A stretch of DNA of 9,066 bases. It comes from Ruminococcaceae bacterium UBA5579 (lineage in GTDB: Bacteria; Bacillota; Clostridia; Oscillospirales; Ruminococcaceae). The stretch's first letter is position 1, and each line of letters begins with the position of its first letter. The translations under genes were made by a program, and so were the position numbers. The notes beneath the pieces were generated by a model. The model saw nothing but the letters and a program-made list of their open reading frames with translations. It was not told the origin of the DNA and did not search any database. Positions 1 to 6,719 of this stretch are shown here, in pieces. Where the stretch lies: positions 20,271 to 29,336 of the forward strand of contig DILZ01000089.1 in the NCBI GenBank assembly GCA_002425305.1. The letters are read 5' to 3'.

Positions 1-268
1 CCCGACGCACTACGCGGTCGCGCTGCGGTACGATCAGGAAAAGAACCGCGCTCCGCAGGTGATCGCAAAGGGTAAGGACTACCTGGCGCTGAAGATAGTG
101 AAGATAGCCGAGGAGCATAACGTTTATTGTATGGAAAATCCCGTGCTGGCGAGGGCTTTGTACTCGCAGGTGGACCTGGGGCGCGAGATACCCTACGAGT
201 TGTACGACGCGGTAGCCGAGGTCTTGACGACCGTTTACCGCGAAACCAATAGAACTATCAATGTTTAA
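1..268 (+). CDS. flhB: FlhB, C-terminal cytoplasmic fragment (5' part outside window)
   Basis: This is the last 88 residues of FlhB, the flagellar type III export switch protein. The reading frame is open from base 2 and begins PTHYAVALRYD, which is the piece directly after the Asn of the family's NPTH autocleavage site; the Asn codon would end at base 1. FlhB cleaves itself between N and P, and the freed C-terminal subdomain takes part in the switch from rod/hook to filament substrates. Other typical family features follow: the basic GKDYLALKI stretch, ENPVLARALY, and GREIPYELYDAVAEVL near the end. A GTG at 59 is internal, not the start, because homology continues upstream to the window edge. 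The stop lies 27 bases before flhA, the usual neighbour. The membrane domain cannot be seen here. Confidence 0.96.
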   Translation, partial: PTHYAVALRYDQEKNRAPQVIAKGKDYLALKIVKIAEEHNVYCMENPVLARALYSQVDLGREIPYELYDAVAEVLTTVYRETNRTINV

Positions 269-280
269 AATAAAAAACCG

Positions 281-290
281 AAAGGAAGTG
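281..290 (+). promoter_or_regulatory. Ribosome binding site supporting a TTG start for flhA
   Basis: AAAGGAAGTG lies just upstream of the TTG at 296 and has good complementarity to the 16S rRNA tail. The next in-frame ATG (residue 10) would remove the start of the hydrophobic N-terminus and has no comparable site. This makes TTG the best-supported start. Confidence 0.7.
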
Positions 291-295
291 AGAGC

Positions 296-2392
296 TTGAT
301 CCGCAAAATACTCAGCAACTCAATGGTGCTGTTCATCATATTCATAGTTCTCGCTATCATCATTCCGCTTCCCGTAGCGCTTCAGGACTTCCTTATAATG
401 CTGAACATCGCGCTTTCGCTTATCATTCTGGTTATGACGATGTTCATCAAAAGCGCGCTGGAGTTCTCCGTCTTTCCGACAATCTTGCTTGTTTCAACGG
501 TTTTCCGATTGTCGTTGAACATCTCGACGACACGTTCGATACTTTCCGGCGGCGGCGCGGGAAATATAAGCAACATTATAAAAGCGTTCGGAAACTTCGT
601 TATGGGCGGCGACGCTATCGTCGGCTTCCTGATATTCATAATCATAGTATTGGTGAACTTTATCGTAATCACCAAGGGTTCGGAGCGTGTATCCGAGGTT
701 GCGGCGCGTTTCACGTTGGACGCTATGCCGGGTAAACAGATGGCGATAGACGCAGATTTAAATTCCGGACTTATCAACGAGGAAGAGGCGAAAACGCGGC
801 GTTCGAACGTTCAGCGCGAGGCGGACTTCTACGGCTCAATGGACGGTGCCACGAAGTTTGTCAAGGGCGACGCGATTATGTCTATCATCACCACGCTCGT
901 AAACCTTATCGGCGGCGTTATTATCGGTATGGTGCGCGGCGGCGGCAGCTTCAACAGTGTGCTGAACACTTATTCGCTGGCTACCGTCGGAGACGGTCTG
1001 TGCTCTCAGATACCGGCTCTGCTGATATCCGTGGCAACGGGTATGATCGTTACCCGCGCGGCGTCGGACGACAGCCTGATGAACGACATCAAGTCGCAGT
1101 TTACCGCGCAGCCGTTCGTGCTGCTGATTGCGGGTATTGTGACTCTTGTAATGATGTTTATCCCCGGCTTCCCCATTCCGGTTATGCTGATACTCGGCGC
1201 GGCTTTGATAGCGGGCGCGATACTGCTCGACCGCAACAAGAAGAAAATGGCGGAGCTTGAGATAGCTCAAAGAGCCAAAGCGGAGCAAATGGAGCTTGAA
1301 AAGCCCAAGACCGACAACGACTACTACCGTGACATCGACAACGTATTCAAGCTGCTGAACGTCGAGCCTATCGAAATGGAGTTCGGCTATTCGCTGCTGA
1401 GATTGGTTGACGAGAAGAGCGGCGGCAACTTCATCGACCGCGTAGTCATCTTCCGTAAGCAGTTCGCTATGGATATGGGTATGGTCATCCCGTCCGTGAG
1501 AATGACGGATAACCCCGAGATAAACCCGAATATGTATATCATCAAGATAAAGGGCGAAAGCGTGGCGGAAGGCGAGATACTTGTAGACCATTATCTGGCT
1601 TTGGACAGCGGCGACGTTACCGCCGACATAGACGGCATCGACACGGTAGAGCCCGCGTTCGGCCTGCCCGCGAAGTGGATATCGGAGGACAAGAAGATAA
1701 TGGCGGACGTTGCGGGCTATACGCTCATCGACCCCGTGTCCGTTATGATAACCCACTGGAGCGAGATAATGAAGCGTTACGCGCACGAGCTGCTCTCCAG
1801 GCAGGACGTCAATACGATGATCGAGAACGTCAAGAAAACGAACCCGATCGTGGTGGACGATCTTATACCGAAAGTAATGTCTGTCGGATATTTACAGAAA
1901 GTATTAGCAAATCTGCTTAAAGAGGGCGTGCCAATCCGCGATATGGAAACCATTCTCGAAACGTTGGGAGATCACACAAACGTTCTCAAGGATATCGATA
2001 TAGCCACGGAGTACGTTCGGCAATCGCTGAAGCGCACGATAACTCACCGGTTTGCCGAGGCGAATTCTCTGCGCGTGATAACGCTTGATACGCAGATCGA
2101 GGATATGATAGTTTCCGCTGTCAAGAAAAACGACCAGGGCAGCTACCTTGCCATGGCGCCCGACCTTATTCAGAATATCGTCGCGGCGACAAACGAGGAG
2201 ATAGACAAGATAAAGGACGTTATCCCGAATGTCATCATATTGACATCTCCCGTTGTGCGGATATATTTCAAAAAGCTCACCGAGCAGTTCATCTCAAACA
2301 TTACGGTTCTTTCGTACAGCGAGATAGACGCTTCCGCACAAATTCAGGCGATAGGCAATATTTCGCTGTCAACGCATACGATGGCAGGCTGA
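296..2392 (+). CDS. flhA: FlhA, flagellar type III export gate protein
   Basis: FlhA is the large integral membrane component of the flagellar export gate; it couples proton-motive force to export and docks chaperone-substrate complexes through its cytoplasmic domain. The 698 residues match the usual family length of about 680-700. Hydrophobic segments fill roughly residues 10-310. The FHIPEP-family signature is clear at about 138-159 (RFTLDAMPGKQMAIDADLN), followed by the conserved loop RREADFYGSMDGA-like stretch near 169-185 (here RSNVQREADFYGSMDGATKF). A charged linker (about 312-345) leads into the cytoplasmic domain, with conserved GYSLLRLVD, AFGLPAKWI and the C-terminal VRIYFKKL at 654-661. 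The gene starts at TTG, 27 bases after flhB, and is intact. The next gene is fliA, not flhF/flhG as in Bacillus subtilis. Confidence 0.97.
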   Translation: MIRKILSNSMVLFIIFIVLAIIIPLPVALQDFLIMLNIALSLIILVMTMFIKSALEFSVFPTILLVSTVFRLSLNISTTRSILSGGGAGNISNIIKAFGNFVMGGDAIVGFLIFIIIVLVNFIVITKGSERVSEVAARFTLDAMPGKQMAIDADLNSGLINEEEAKTRRSNVQREADFYGSMDGATKFVKGDAIMSIITTLVNLIGGVIIGMVRGGGSFNSVLNTYSLATVGDGLCSQIPALLISVATGMIVTRAASDDSLMNDIKSQFTAQPFVLLIAGIVTLVMMFIPGFPIPVMLILGAALIAGAILLDRNKKKMAELEIAQRAKAEQMELEKPKTDNDYYRDIDNVFKLLNVEPIEMEFGYSLLRLVDEKSGGNFIDRVVIFRKQFAMDMGMVIPSVRMTDNPEINPNMYIIKIKGESVAEGEILVDHYLALDSGDVTADIDGIDTVEPAFGLPAKWISEDKKIMADVAGYTLIDPVSVMITHWSEIMKRYAHELLSRQDVNTMIENVKKTNPIVVDDLIPKVMSVGYLQKVLANLLKEGVPIRDMETILETLGDHTNVLKDIDIATEYVRQSLKRTITHRFAEANSLRVITLDTQIEDMIVSAVKKNDQGSYLAMAPDLIQNIVAATNEEIDKIKDVIPNVIILTSPVVRIYFKKLTEQFISNITVLSYSEIDASAQIQAIGNISLSTHTMAG

Positions 2393-2476
2393 TAACGAGG
2401 GGTATTGTCAGCGGGAAAAATTACAAAACGTATACCTTTTCGGTGTTGATAACGTAAGCAGAGGGGGTGCGCAGTA

Positions 2477-3229
2477 ATGGAAACAGCAACGGTAAACACG
2501 TTCGCGGAGCAGATCGCAATATACAAGCAAAACGGCGATATGGCTTTGCGCAACGAGATAGTTTTGAAGAATATGGGGCTGGTGCGGGCCTGCGCACTGT
2601 CTATGCGGAATATGTATATAAAGTTCGGTGATACGGACGATGTGATAAACGAGGGCGTGTTGGCTCTTATGGACGCTATCGAAACCTACGATCCCACCAA
2701 GGGCGCGAAGTTTGAAACGTATGCCGGACTTAAGGTGCGCGGCGCTATAATCGATTACATACGAAAGCAGGATTGGATACCGAGAAATGTGAGAAAATTC
2801 TCCAGAACGCTTGACAAAGCCAATAGTATGTTGTATAATTTAAATGGGAGAGCGCCGACAACAGCCGAGCTTGCCGAGTATCTGAAAATGGACGAAAGCA
2901 AGCTGTTAAAGCAGATGGCGGAGTGCTCGTGTACGCTTACCCTGTCGTTTGAAGAGCTGCTGTATGAGGACAATATCAACGAGCCTTCAATGGACGTTCC
3001 TACCGACAGCGAGCTTATGCGCGAGGAGATGCGGAAGGTGATTGCAGAAGCGATAGGCGAGCTGAAGGACAAGGAGCGTGAGGTTATCACGCTGTATTAC
3101 TACAAGAATTTCAAGTATGCGGACATCGCCAAAGCGCTTGGGATAACCGAGGGGCGGGTCTGTCAGATACATTCAAAGGCTATTTTGCTGTTAAAGGCAA
3201 AGCTCGAGCCGTATTTCCGATCGAATTGA
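2477..3229 (+). CDS. fliA: RNA polymerase sigma-28 factor (FliA/SigD/WhiG family)
   Basis: This is the motility sigma factor that directs RNA polymerase to late flagellar, chemotaxis and autolysin promoters. Its 250 residues match B. subtilis SigD in size. Region 2 spans about 25-100 and contains DDVINEGVLALMDAIETYDP and the DNA-contacting FETYAGLKVRGAIIDYIRKQDW at about 79-100. Region 3 follows (IPRNVRKFSRTLDKA, then GRAPTTAELAEYL). Region 4 occupies about 185-243, with LKDKEREVITLYYYKNF and the helix-turn-helix YADIAKALGITEGRVCQIHSKA. A strong ribosome binding site (AGGGGGTG, 2462-2469) lies 7 bases before the ATG. It follows flhA after 84 bases, the longest gap inside the operon, and precedes the rod genes, a clostridial arrangement. 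A consensus-like vegetative promoter sits inside the gene (2811-2839). An anti-sigma factor (FlgM) is not present in this window. Confidence 0.95.
   Translation: METATVNTFAEQIAIYKQNGDMALRNEIVLKNMGLVRACALSMRNMYIKFGDTDDVINEGVLALMDAIETYDPTKGAKFETYAGLKVRGAIIDYIRKQDWIPRNVRKFSRTLDKANSMLYNLNGRAPTTAELAEYLKMDESKLLKQMAECSCTLTLSFEELLYEDNINEPSMDVPTDSELMREEMRKVIAEAIGELKDKEREVITLYYYKNFKYADIAKALGITEGRVCQIHSKAILLLKAKLEPYFRSN
2811..2839 (+). promoter_or_regulatory. Candidate intragenic vegetative promoter, exact consensus
   Basis: TTGACA at 2811-2816 and TATAAT at 2834-2839 are separated by exactly 17 bases, a perfect match to the housekeeping sigma-70/sigma-A consensus. It lies inside fliA, over codons for residues 112-121 (LDKANSMLYN). 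If active, transcription would start near 2846 and read into flgF, flgG, cheC and cheD, giving them a vegetative input independent of the upstream operon promoter. The match is seen directly; activity is inferred, and coding constraint could have produced it by chance. Confidence 0.45.
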
Positions 3230-3280
3230 CGCTCGCGGACAACGAGTTATACGCTGTTTACGAATAGGAGGTAGTTCTTT

Positions 3281-4051
3281 ATGAACAGAGGTTTTTATTA
3301 CGCCGCCAATGGTATGATCTTAAATCAGCGCAAGCTGGACTGCATAGGCAACAATCTTACGAACGTAAGCACGTCGGGCTATAAGCGCGAAACAATACTG
3401 ACAAATACGTTTGACGAGCAGATGATACTTGTAAAACACCGCGAGAAGCTCTCGGGGAAGTTCGTCCACCGTTATGTGGATACCTCGTATACCGACCTTG
3501 AGCAAAGCAGCTTTGAATACACCGACAGCCCGTTTGACGTGGCGATAGCGGGCGATGTTTATTTCAACATAAGAACGATATACCCCAACGCGGACGCGGA
3601 AATAATGCTTACGCGGAACGGTCAGTGGGAGTTGGACGGCGAAGGGTATCTCGCGCTTGGTCACTCCGGAAGGATACAGGGCGAAAACGGGGATATTTAT
3701 CTGGGAACAAAGGATTTCCTTATTGATGTGGACGGTTCCATCTATCTTAAAGATGAGGAAACGGGACAGTTTACAAGATTTGTTGACAGGCTGCGTTTGT
3801 CGTATATCGATCCCAAAGCGGACATCAAGAAGTTCGGCGCGGATATGTTCACGGAGGTACAGACGAGCGAGCCGCCCGCCGATCTGAAGTTTGACATCAT
3901 TCAAGGAGCATTTGAACGCTCCAACGTCGACTGGAATTACGAGCTGAATATGCTTTTGCAGGCAAACAGACTGTACGAGGCGAACAGTCAGATACTTAAA
4001 ATATGCGATAAACTTAATCAAAGCTCAACAACTCTATGCAAGAAAGTGTGA
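3281..4051 (+). CDS. flgF: Flagellar rod/hook-basal body protein, FlgF-like (FlhO-like)
   Basis: This is a member of the axial rod protein family (FlgE/F/G), exported through the FlhA/FlhB gate and assembled as part of the rod between the membrane and the hook. Its 256 residues are normal for the family. The N-terminal rod helix reads NQRKLDCIGNNLTNVSTSGYKR (about 15-36), the classic start with its NNLTN motif. DSPFDVAIAGDVYF at 82-95 begins a single D1 beta domain, followed by LTRNGQWELDGEGYL. The C-terminal helix has ERSNVDWNYELNMLLQANRLYEANSQ (from about 212). A perfect AGGAGGT (3266-3272) lies 8 bases before the ATG. The flgG-like partner starts 8 bases after its stop. The FlgF versus FlgG name is by position and C-terminal resemblance; B. 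subtilis calls the pair FlhO/FlhP. A short polar tail with a cysteine (C253) extends past the usual end. Confidence 0.88.
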   Translation: MNRGFYYAANGMILNQRKLDCIGNNLTNVSTSGYKRETILTNTFDEQMILVKHREKLSGKFVHRYVDTSYTDLEQSSFEYTDSPFDVAIAGDVYFNIRTIYPNADAEIMLTRNGQWELDGEGYLALGHSGRIQGENGDIYLGTKDFLIDVDGSIYLKDEETGQFTRFVDRLRLSYIDPKADIKKFGADMFTEVQTSEPPADLKFDIIQGAFERSNVDWNYELNMLLQANRLYEANSQILKICDKLNQSSTTLCKKV

Positions 4052-4059
4052 GGTAGCGT

Positions 4060-5544
4060 ATGAATATATCGTTCCATACCGGTAAATCCGCGATGATAGC
4101 GCAGGGCAAGGCGCTTGATATTTACGGAAACAATATCGCGAATATCAATACGGAGGGCTATCAGACGCTGCGCCCGGATTTCGCGGACTGCATTTACGAA
4201 ACCTACCGCCGTCCCGAAGCCGATTGGCAGACGGGTCACGGTACATACATACAAAAAACGGACCTGATGTTCTCCGAATCGTTTTTCAAGGAAACAGAAC
4301 GTCCACAGGATATGGCGATAGCAGGAGAGGGCTTTTTTGCCGTTCAGGACCGCTGGGGCAATGTCAATTATACGCGCGACGGAAAGTTCGGCATAACTCA
4401 GCTTGACGGCACCTGGTATCTTGTTTCGTCGCAGGGAGAGTATGTTCTTGACTATGACAAGCAGCGTATCGAAGTTCCTTTTGAGGAGGAGTCAAGAAAC
4501 GATATTCTTGCCCGTCTTAATTGGGGCGACGTAAGCGGGCGTATCGGCACGTTCACCTCGAACGCGCCGCAGACGAACAGAGTTCGCTACGAATACAGCG
4601 GCGAGATAAACAGCGACACACCCGCGAGAAATCCGAACGCGGCAAAGACAATAACACCGTCCGCCGAAGATCCTACAAAAAGCGCAAATATCAGTACGCG
4701 CGACGGATATTTCGCAGTAAAAGACAAGTTCGGAAAAATAACATATACCCGCGATGAGCAGCTTTCTATCCAGAGCTATGAGGGAAAGTGGTATCTCGGC
4801 TCGACATCGGGAGATTTCGTGCTTGACAGCAAAAATCAGTTGATCGAAGCGGAGTTTGGCGAAAAGGATCAGAACGGTAATTATTACAGCGTTGACTGGA
4901 ACGCGCTTCGTGACGAGGTAGGCGTGTTCACGTTCGCTCCGGGCGACCTTTCCACAGACGACAAAACGCGCTATAATGTGACTGCTGCAGCGGACAGAAA
5001 CATCGCTAAGCAGACCGGCAACGCGATGCTTTCCGATCTGACGCTCAGCAACAATGAGGGTCTTTTCGCGGTAGAGGGCGCAAATGGAGTAAGATATGCG
5101 CACAATATCACGTTTGATATTATGCAGGACGACACGGGCGCTTGGTTCTTGTCCACACCGCAGGGCGAGTATGTTCTTGATTACAACAATCAGCGCATAC
5201 AGGTTTCCGAACCGCAGTTCACGAATAATGTGGATTGGGCGGGAGTTCATAAGATGGTGGGCGTTTTCCAATTCCCGAACCCGTTCGGCATAGAGGCTCT
5301 TGGCAGCAACCGTTATCTTGAAACCGACAGAAGCGGCGAGGCTGTTGCGTGCCGGGTGATGGATCAGGGCACCGGAGAGTGGATATATACGATGGATAAG
5401 ATACCGTATGCTCTTATTACCTCGAACGTCAACCTTGCTGATCAGATGGTAAAGCTGATTGAAACTCAGAGAGCGTATCAGTTAAGTTCCAGGGTAGTAA
5501 CGACCTCGGACGAGCTGGCTCGCATCTCCAACAATTTACGATAA
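4060..5544 (+). CDS. flgG: FlgG-like distal rod protein with triplicated D1 domain
   Basis: The ends are those of an ordinary FlgG-type rod protein. The N-terminus carries AQGKALDIYGNNIANINTEGYQ (about 14-35); the C-terminus carries ITSNVNLADQMVKLIETQRAYQLSSRVV (about 453-480), the D0 helix that packs in the rod core. The protein is 494 residues, about 230 longer than the family norm. The excess is a repeated D1-type module: copies at about 84-180, 209-306 and 327-420, each with G(F/Y/L)FAV (91, 216, 334), a YTRD-like motif (104, 229, 346), W(Y/F)L (119, 244, 362), a VLD strand (129, 254, 372), an I/VG-V/T-F strand (162, 287, 400) and a final RY (176, 304, 418). Polar linkers separate them. 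The reading frame is unbroken. The ribosome binding site GAGGT overlaps the flgF stop, suggesting translational coupling. Inference: the subunits would give the distal rod extra mass facing outward, possibly toward the thick cell wall. Confidence 0.88.
   Translation: MNISFHTGKSAMIAQGKALDIYGNNIANINTEGYQTLRPDFADCIYETYRRPEADWQTGHGTYIQKTDLMFSESFFKETERPQDMAIAGEGFFAVQDRWGNVNYTRDGKFGITQLDGTWYLVSSQGEYVLDYDKQRIEVPFEEESRNDILARLNWGDVSGRIGTFTSNAPQTNRVRYEYSGEINSDTPARNPNAAKTITPSAEDPTKSANISTRDGYFAVKDKFGKITYTRDEQLSIQSYEGKWYLGSTSGDFVLDSKNQLIEAEFGEKDQNGNYYSVDWNALRDEVGVFTFAPGDLSTDDKTRYNVTAAADRNIAKQTGNAMLSDLTLSNNEGLFAVEGANGVRYAHNITFDIMQDDTGAWFLSTPQGEYVLDYNNQRIQVSEPQFTNNVDWAGVHKMVGVFQFPNPFGIEALGSNRYLETDRSGEAVACRVMDQGTGEWIYTMDKIPYALITSNVNLADQMVKLIETQRAYQLSSRVVTTSDELARISNNLR
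4309..4599 (+). repeat. D1 repeat copy 1 in the flgG-like gene
   Basis: This codes for residues about 84-180. It is the copy most like a standard FlgG D1 domain: DMAIAGEGFFAV, then NYTRDGKF, then GEYVLDYDKQRIEV, NWGDVSGRIGTF and a closing NRVRY. Its middle strand region is closer to copy 3 than to copy 2. Edges are approximate. Confidence 0.75.
4684..4977 (+). repeat. D1 repeat copy 2 in the flgG-like gene
   Basis: This codes for residues about 209-306. It begins NISTRDGYFAV and keeps ITYTRDEQL, KWYLGS, GDFVLDSKNQLIEAEF, VDWNALRDEVGVFTF and TRY, in the same order and spacing as copy 1 (period 125 residues). It is the most diverged copy. A 28-residue Pro/Thr/Asn-rich linker (181-208) precedes it. 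Confidence 0.72.
5038..5319 (+). repeat. D1 repeat copy 3 in the flgG-like gene
   Basis: This codes for residues about 327-420. It begins LTLSNNEGLFAV and keeps AWFLS, QGEYVLDYNNQRIQV, VDWAGVHKMVGVFQF and NRY, offset 118 residues from copy 2. Bases 5161-5205 match 4432-4476 of copy 1 at roughly four in five positions by eye, so these two copies are also related at DNA level. Confidence 0.73.
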
Positions 5545-5572
5545 GGCAACGTATAAAAAGGCAGAGTGATTT

Positions 5573-6190
5573 ATGTATAAAAATTTTGAAGAGCTTTCTC
5601 CGATAGCTATTGATTGCTTACAGGAGATAGGAAATATCGGTTCGGGAAACGCGGCGTCGTCGCTTTCGGCAATGCTGTCAAAGCCTGTTACGATGCACGT
5701 GCCGAAGATAAATGTGCTTGATTATCAAGGAATTATCGATAAAGTAGGCGGTCCGGAAAAGATAATGACGGCTATCCTGGTGACGTTCAAGGGCGACATA
5801 AAGGGTATGATGATGTTCCTGCTCGAGAACGCGTTCGCTCAGATCGTGGTGAACACGTTTATGGGGAAGGATCACATTGACGTTATCAAGATGGACGAAA
5901 CGGATTCCTCGGCGGTAAAGGAAATGGGAAACATTATGGCGGGCGCGTATCTCAGCGCGCTGGGAGCTATGGCGGAGTTTACCATTGAGATGGATCCTCC
6001 CTCTATGACGGTGGATATGATGGGCGCACTGATGAGCGCGCCGATGGCCACTCTCGACGAAGTCGGCGAAAAAGTGTTGTTCATTGACGAAGGCTTTAAG
6101 ATAGATTTTGTGAATATCGAATCTAACATAATATTGATTCCCGAGATGGAATCTCTTGACACATTAATGAAGAAGCTCGGTGTAAACTAA
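5573..6190 (+). CDS. cheC: CheC, CheY-P phosphatase
   Basis: CheC dephosphorylates phosphorylated CheY and, by binding CheD, links signalling output to receptor adaptation in Bacillus- and Thermotoga-type chemotaxis. The 205 residues match the family. Both pseudo-symmetric active-site helices are intact: D14-xxx-E18-xx-N21 (CLQEIGNIGSGNAAS) with the conserved proline P44 exactly 22 residues after N21, and S113-xxx-E117-xx-N120 (AVKEMGNIMAGAYLSAL) with P143 in the matching place. That makes it a full two-site CheC rather than the one-site CheX type or a FliY fusion. The start is the ATG at 5573; the ribosome binding site is moderate (AAAGG around 5557-5561, GAGTG at 5564-5568). It lies 28 bases after flgG, and its stop overlaps the cheD start, so the two are likely made in step. 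Confidence 0.95.
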   Translation: MYKNFEELSPIAIDCLQEIGNIGSGNAASSLSAMLSKPVTMHVPKINVLDYQGIIDKVGGPEKIMTAILVTFKGDIKGMMMFLLENAFAQIVVNTFMGKDHIDVIKMDETDSSAVKEMGNIMAGAYLSALGAMAEFTIEMDPPSMTVDMMGALMSAPMATLDEVGEKVLFIDEGFKIDFVNIESNIILIPEMESLDTLMKKLGVN

Positions 6191-6663
6191 TGAATATTAC
6201 AATTGGTATTGGTGATTTAAAGGTATGTAAGTCCCCCGATGTATTGGTAACATATGCGCTTGGTTCCTGTGTGGGAGTTTGCCTTCTTGACGCGACGGTC
6301 GGAGTGGGCGGGTTATCCCACGTTATGCTGCCCGAAAGCAATCCATCCAGTGCTGCGGCGACGCCTATGCGTTTCGCGGATACGGCGCTTCCGATGCTTA
6401 TAAGTCAAATGGAAAGAATGGGTGCTTCAAGGTCGCATTTGACCGCAAAGATAGCGGGCGGCGCGACTATGTTTGCGGCTGCCTCCGACAAGTTCAACAT
6501 AGGAGAGCGCAATTTAGAGGCAGTGCGAAGATTTTTGCAATCAAATCGTATTCCGATATTGGCGGAGGATGTCGGGTTGGACTATGGACGCACGCAATTC
6601 TTCTATCCCGAAACGGGTATTATGGAAATTCGCGCGGCAGCGAAGGGCAACAAGCAATTTTAA
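6190..6663 (+). CDS. cheD: CheD, chemoreceptor glutamine deamidase
   Basis: CheD deamidates specific glutamines of methyl-accepting receptors to glutamate, opening them to methylation; CheC is its binding partner and competitor of the receptors. The 157 residues match the family length. The catalytic triad is visible at the same numbering I recall for Thermotoga maritima CheD: T21 and C27 in TYALGSCVGVCLLD, and H44 in GLSHVMLP. The later conserved stretch KIAGGATMF, the NIGERN motif and GRTQFFYPETG near the C-terminus are also present. Start and stop are shared with cheC as TAATG, a one-base overlap; no strong independent ribosome binding site is seen, so translation probably depends on cheC. 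It is the last gene of the operon, followed 13 bases later by a terminator hairpin. Confidence 0.96.
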   Translation: MNITIGIGDLKVCKSPDVLVTYALGSCVGVCLLDATVGVGGLSHVMLPESNPSSAAATPMRFADTALPMLISQMERMGASRSHLTAKIAGGATMFAAASDKFNIGERNLEAVRRFLQSNRIPILAEDVGLDYGRTQFFYPETGIMEIRAAAKGNKQF

Positions 6664-6676
6664 GTGTAAAATAATG

Positions 6677-6714
6677 AACGCTCCCTGTTTGAAACGGGGA
6701 GCGTTTTGTGTTTG
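6677..6714 (+). terminator. Rho-independent terminator after cheD, possibly bidirectional
   Basis: AACGCTCCCTGTT (6677-6689) pairs with AACGGGGAGCGTT (6693-6705) as a 13-bp stem with one G-T wobble and a TGA loop. TTTTGTGTTT follows on the + strand. On the - strand, where the YlbJ-like gene stops at 6720, the same hairpin is followed by a weaker ATTATTTT tract, so it may serve both convergent units. Confidence 0.9.
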
Positions 6715-6719
6715 GTGCT

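Noticed and set aside
59..61. GTG at 59 as the start of a small independent gene
   Set aside because: The frame is open to base 2 and the upstream residues PTHYAVALRYD are conserved FlhB sequence.
836..1786. A 316-codon open frame on the - strand opposite flhA, and similar long antisense frames opposite flgF (3320-4021) and flgG (4492-5271)
   Set aside because: They lie wholly within well-recognised genes, have biased composition (many His, Arg, Val) with no recognisable domains, and arise from the codon usage of the sense strand.
2399..2440. Weak hairpin AGGGGTAT/ATACCTTTT in the flhA-fliA gap, and a TTGTCA/TATACC pair at 2405-2436 as a promoter
   Set aside because: The hairpin has a loop of 26 bases and G-T pairs, so it is poor as a terminator. 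The promoter-like hexamers are 20 bases apart and only partly match consensus.
4060..5544. The long flgG-like gene as a fusion of two separate flagellar genes or an assembly duplication
   Set aside because: There is only one N-terminal and one C-terminal D0 helix, and the repeats have diverged too much for an assembly artefact. Internal tandem duplication of D1 explains it better.
5536..5548. ACGATAA near the end of flgG as a sigma-28 -10 element for cheC
   Set aside because: The GCCGATA-type -10 is incomplete and there is no TAAA-like -35 at the expected 15-base spacing. Other GCCGAT matches inside flgF and flgG failed the same test.
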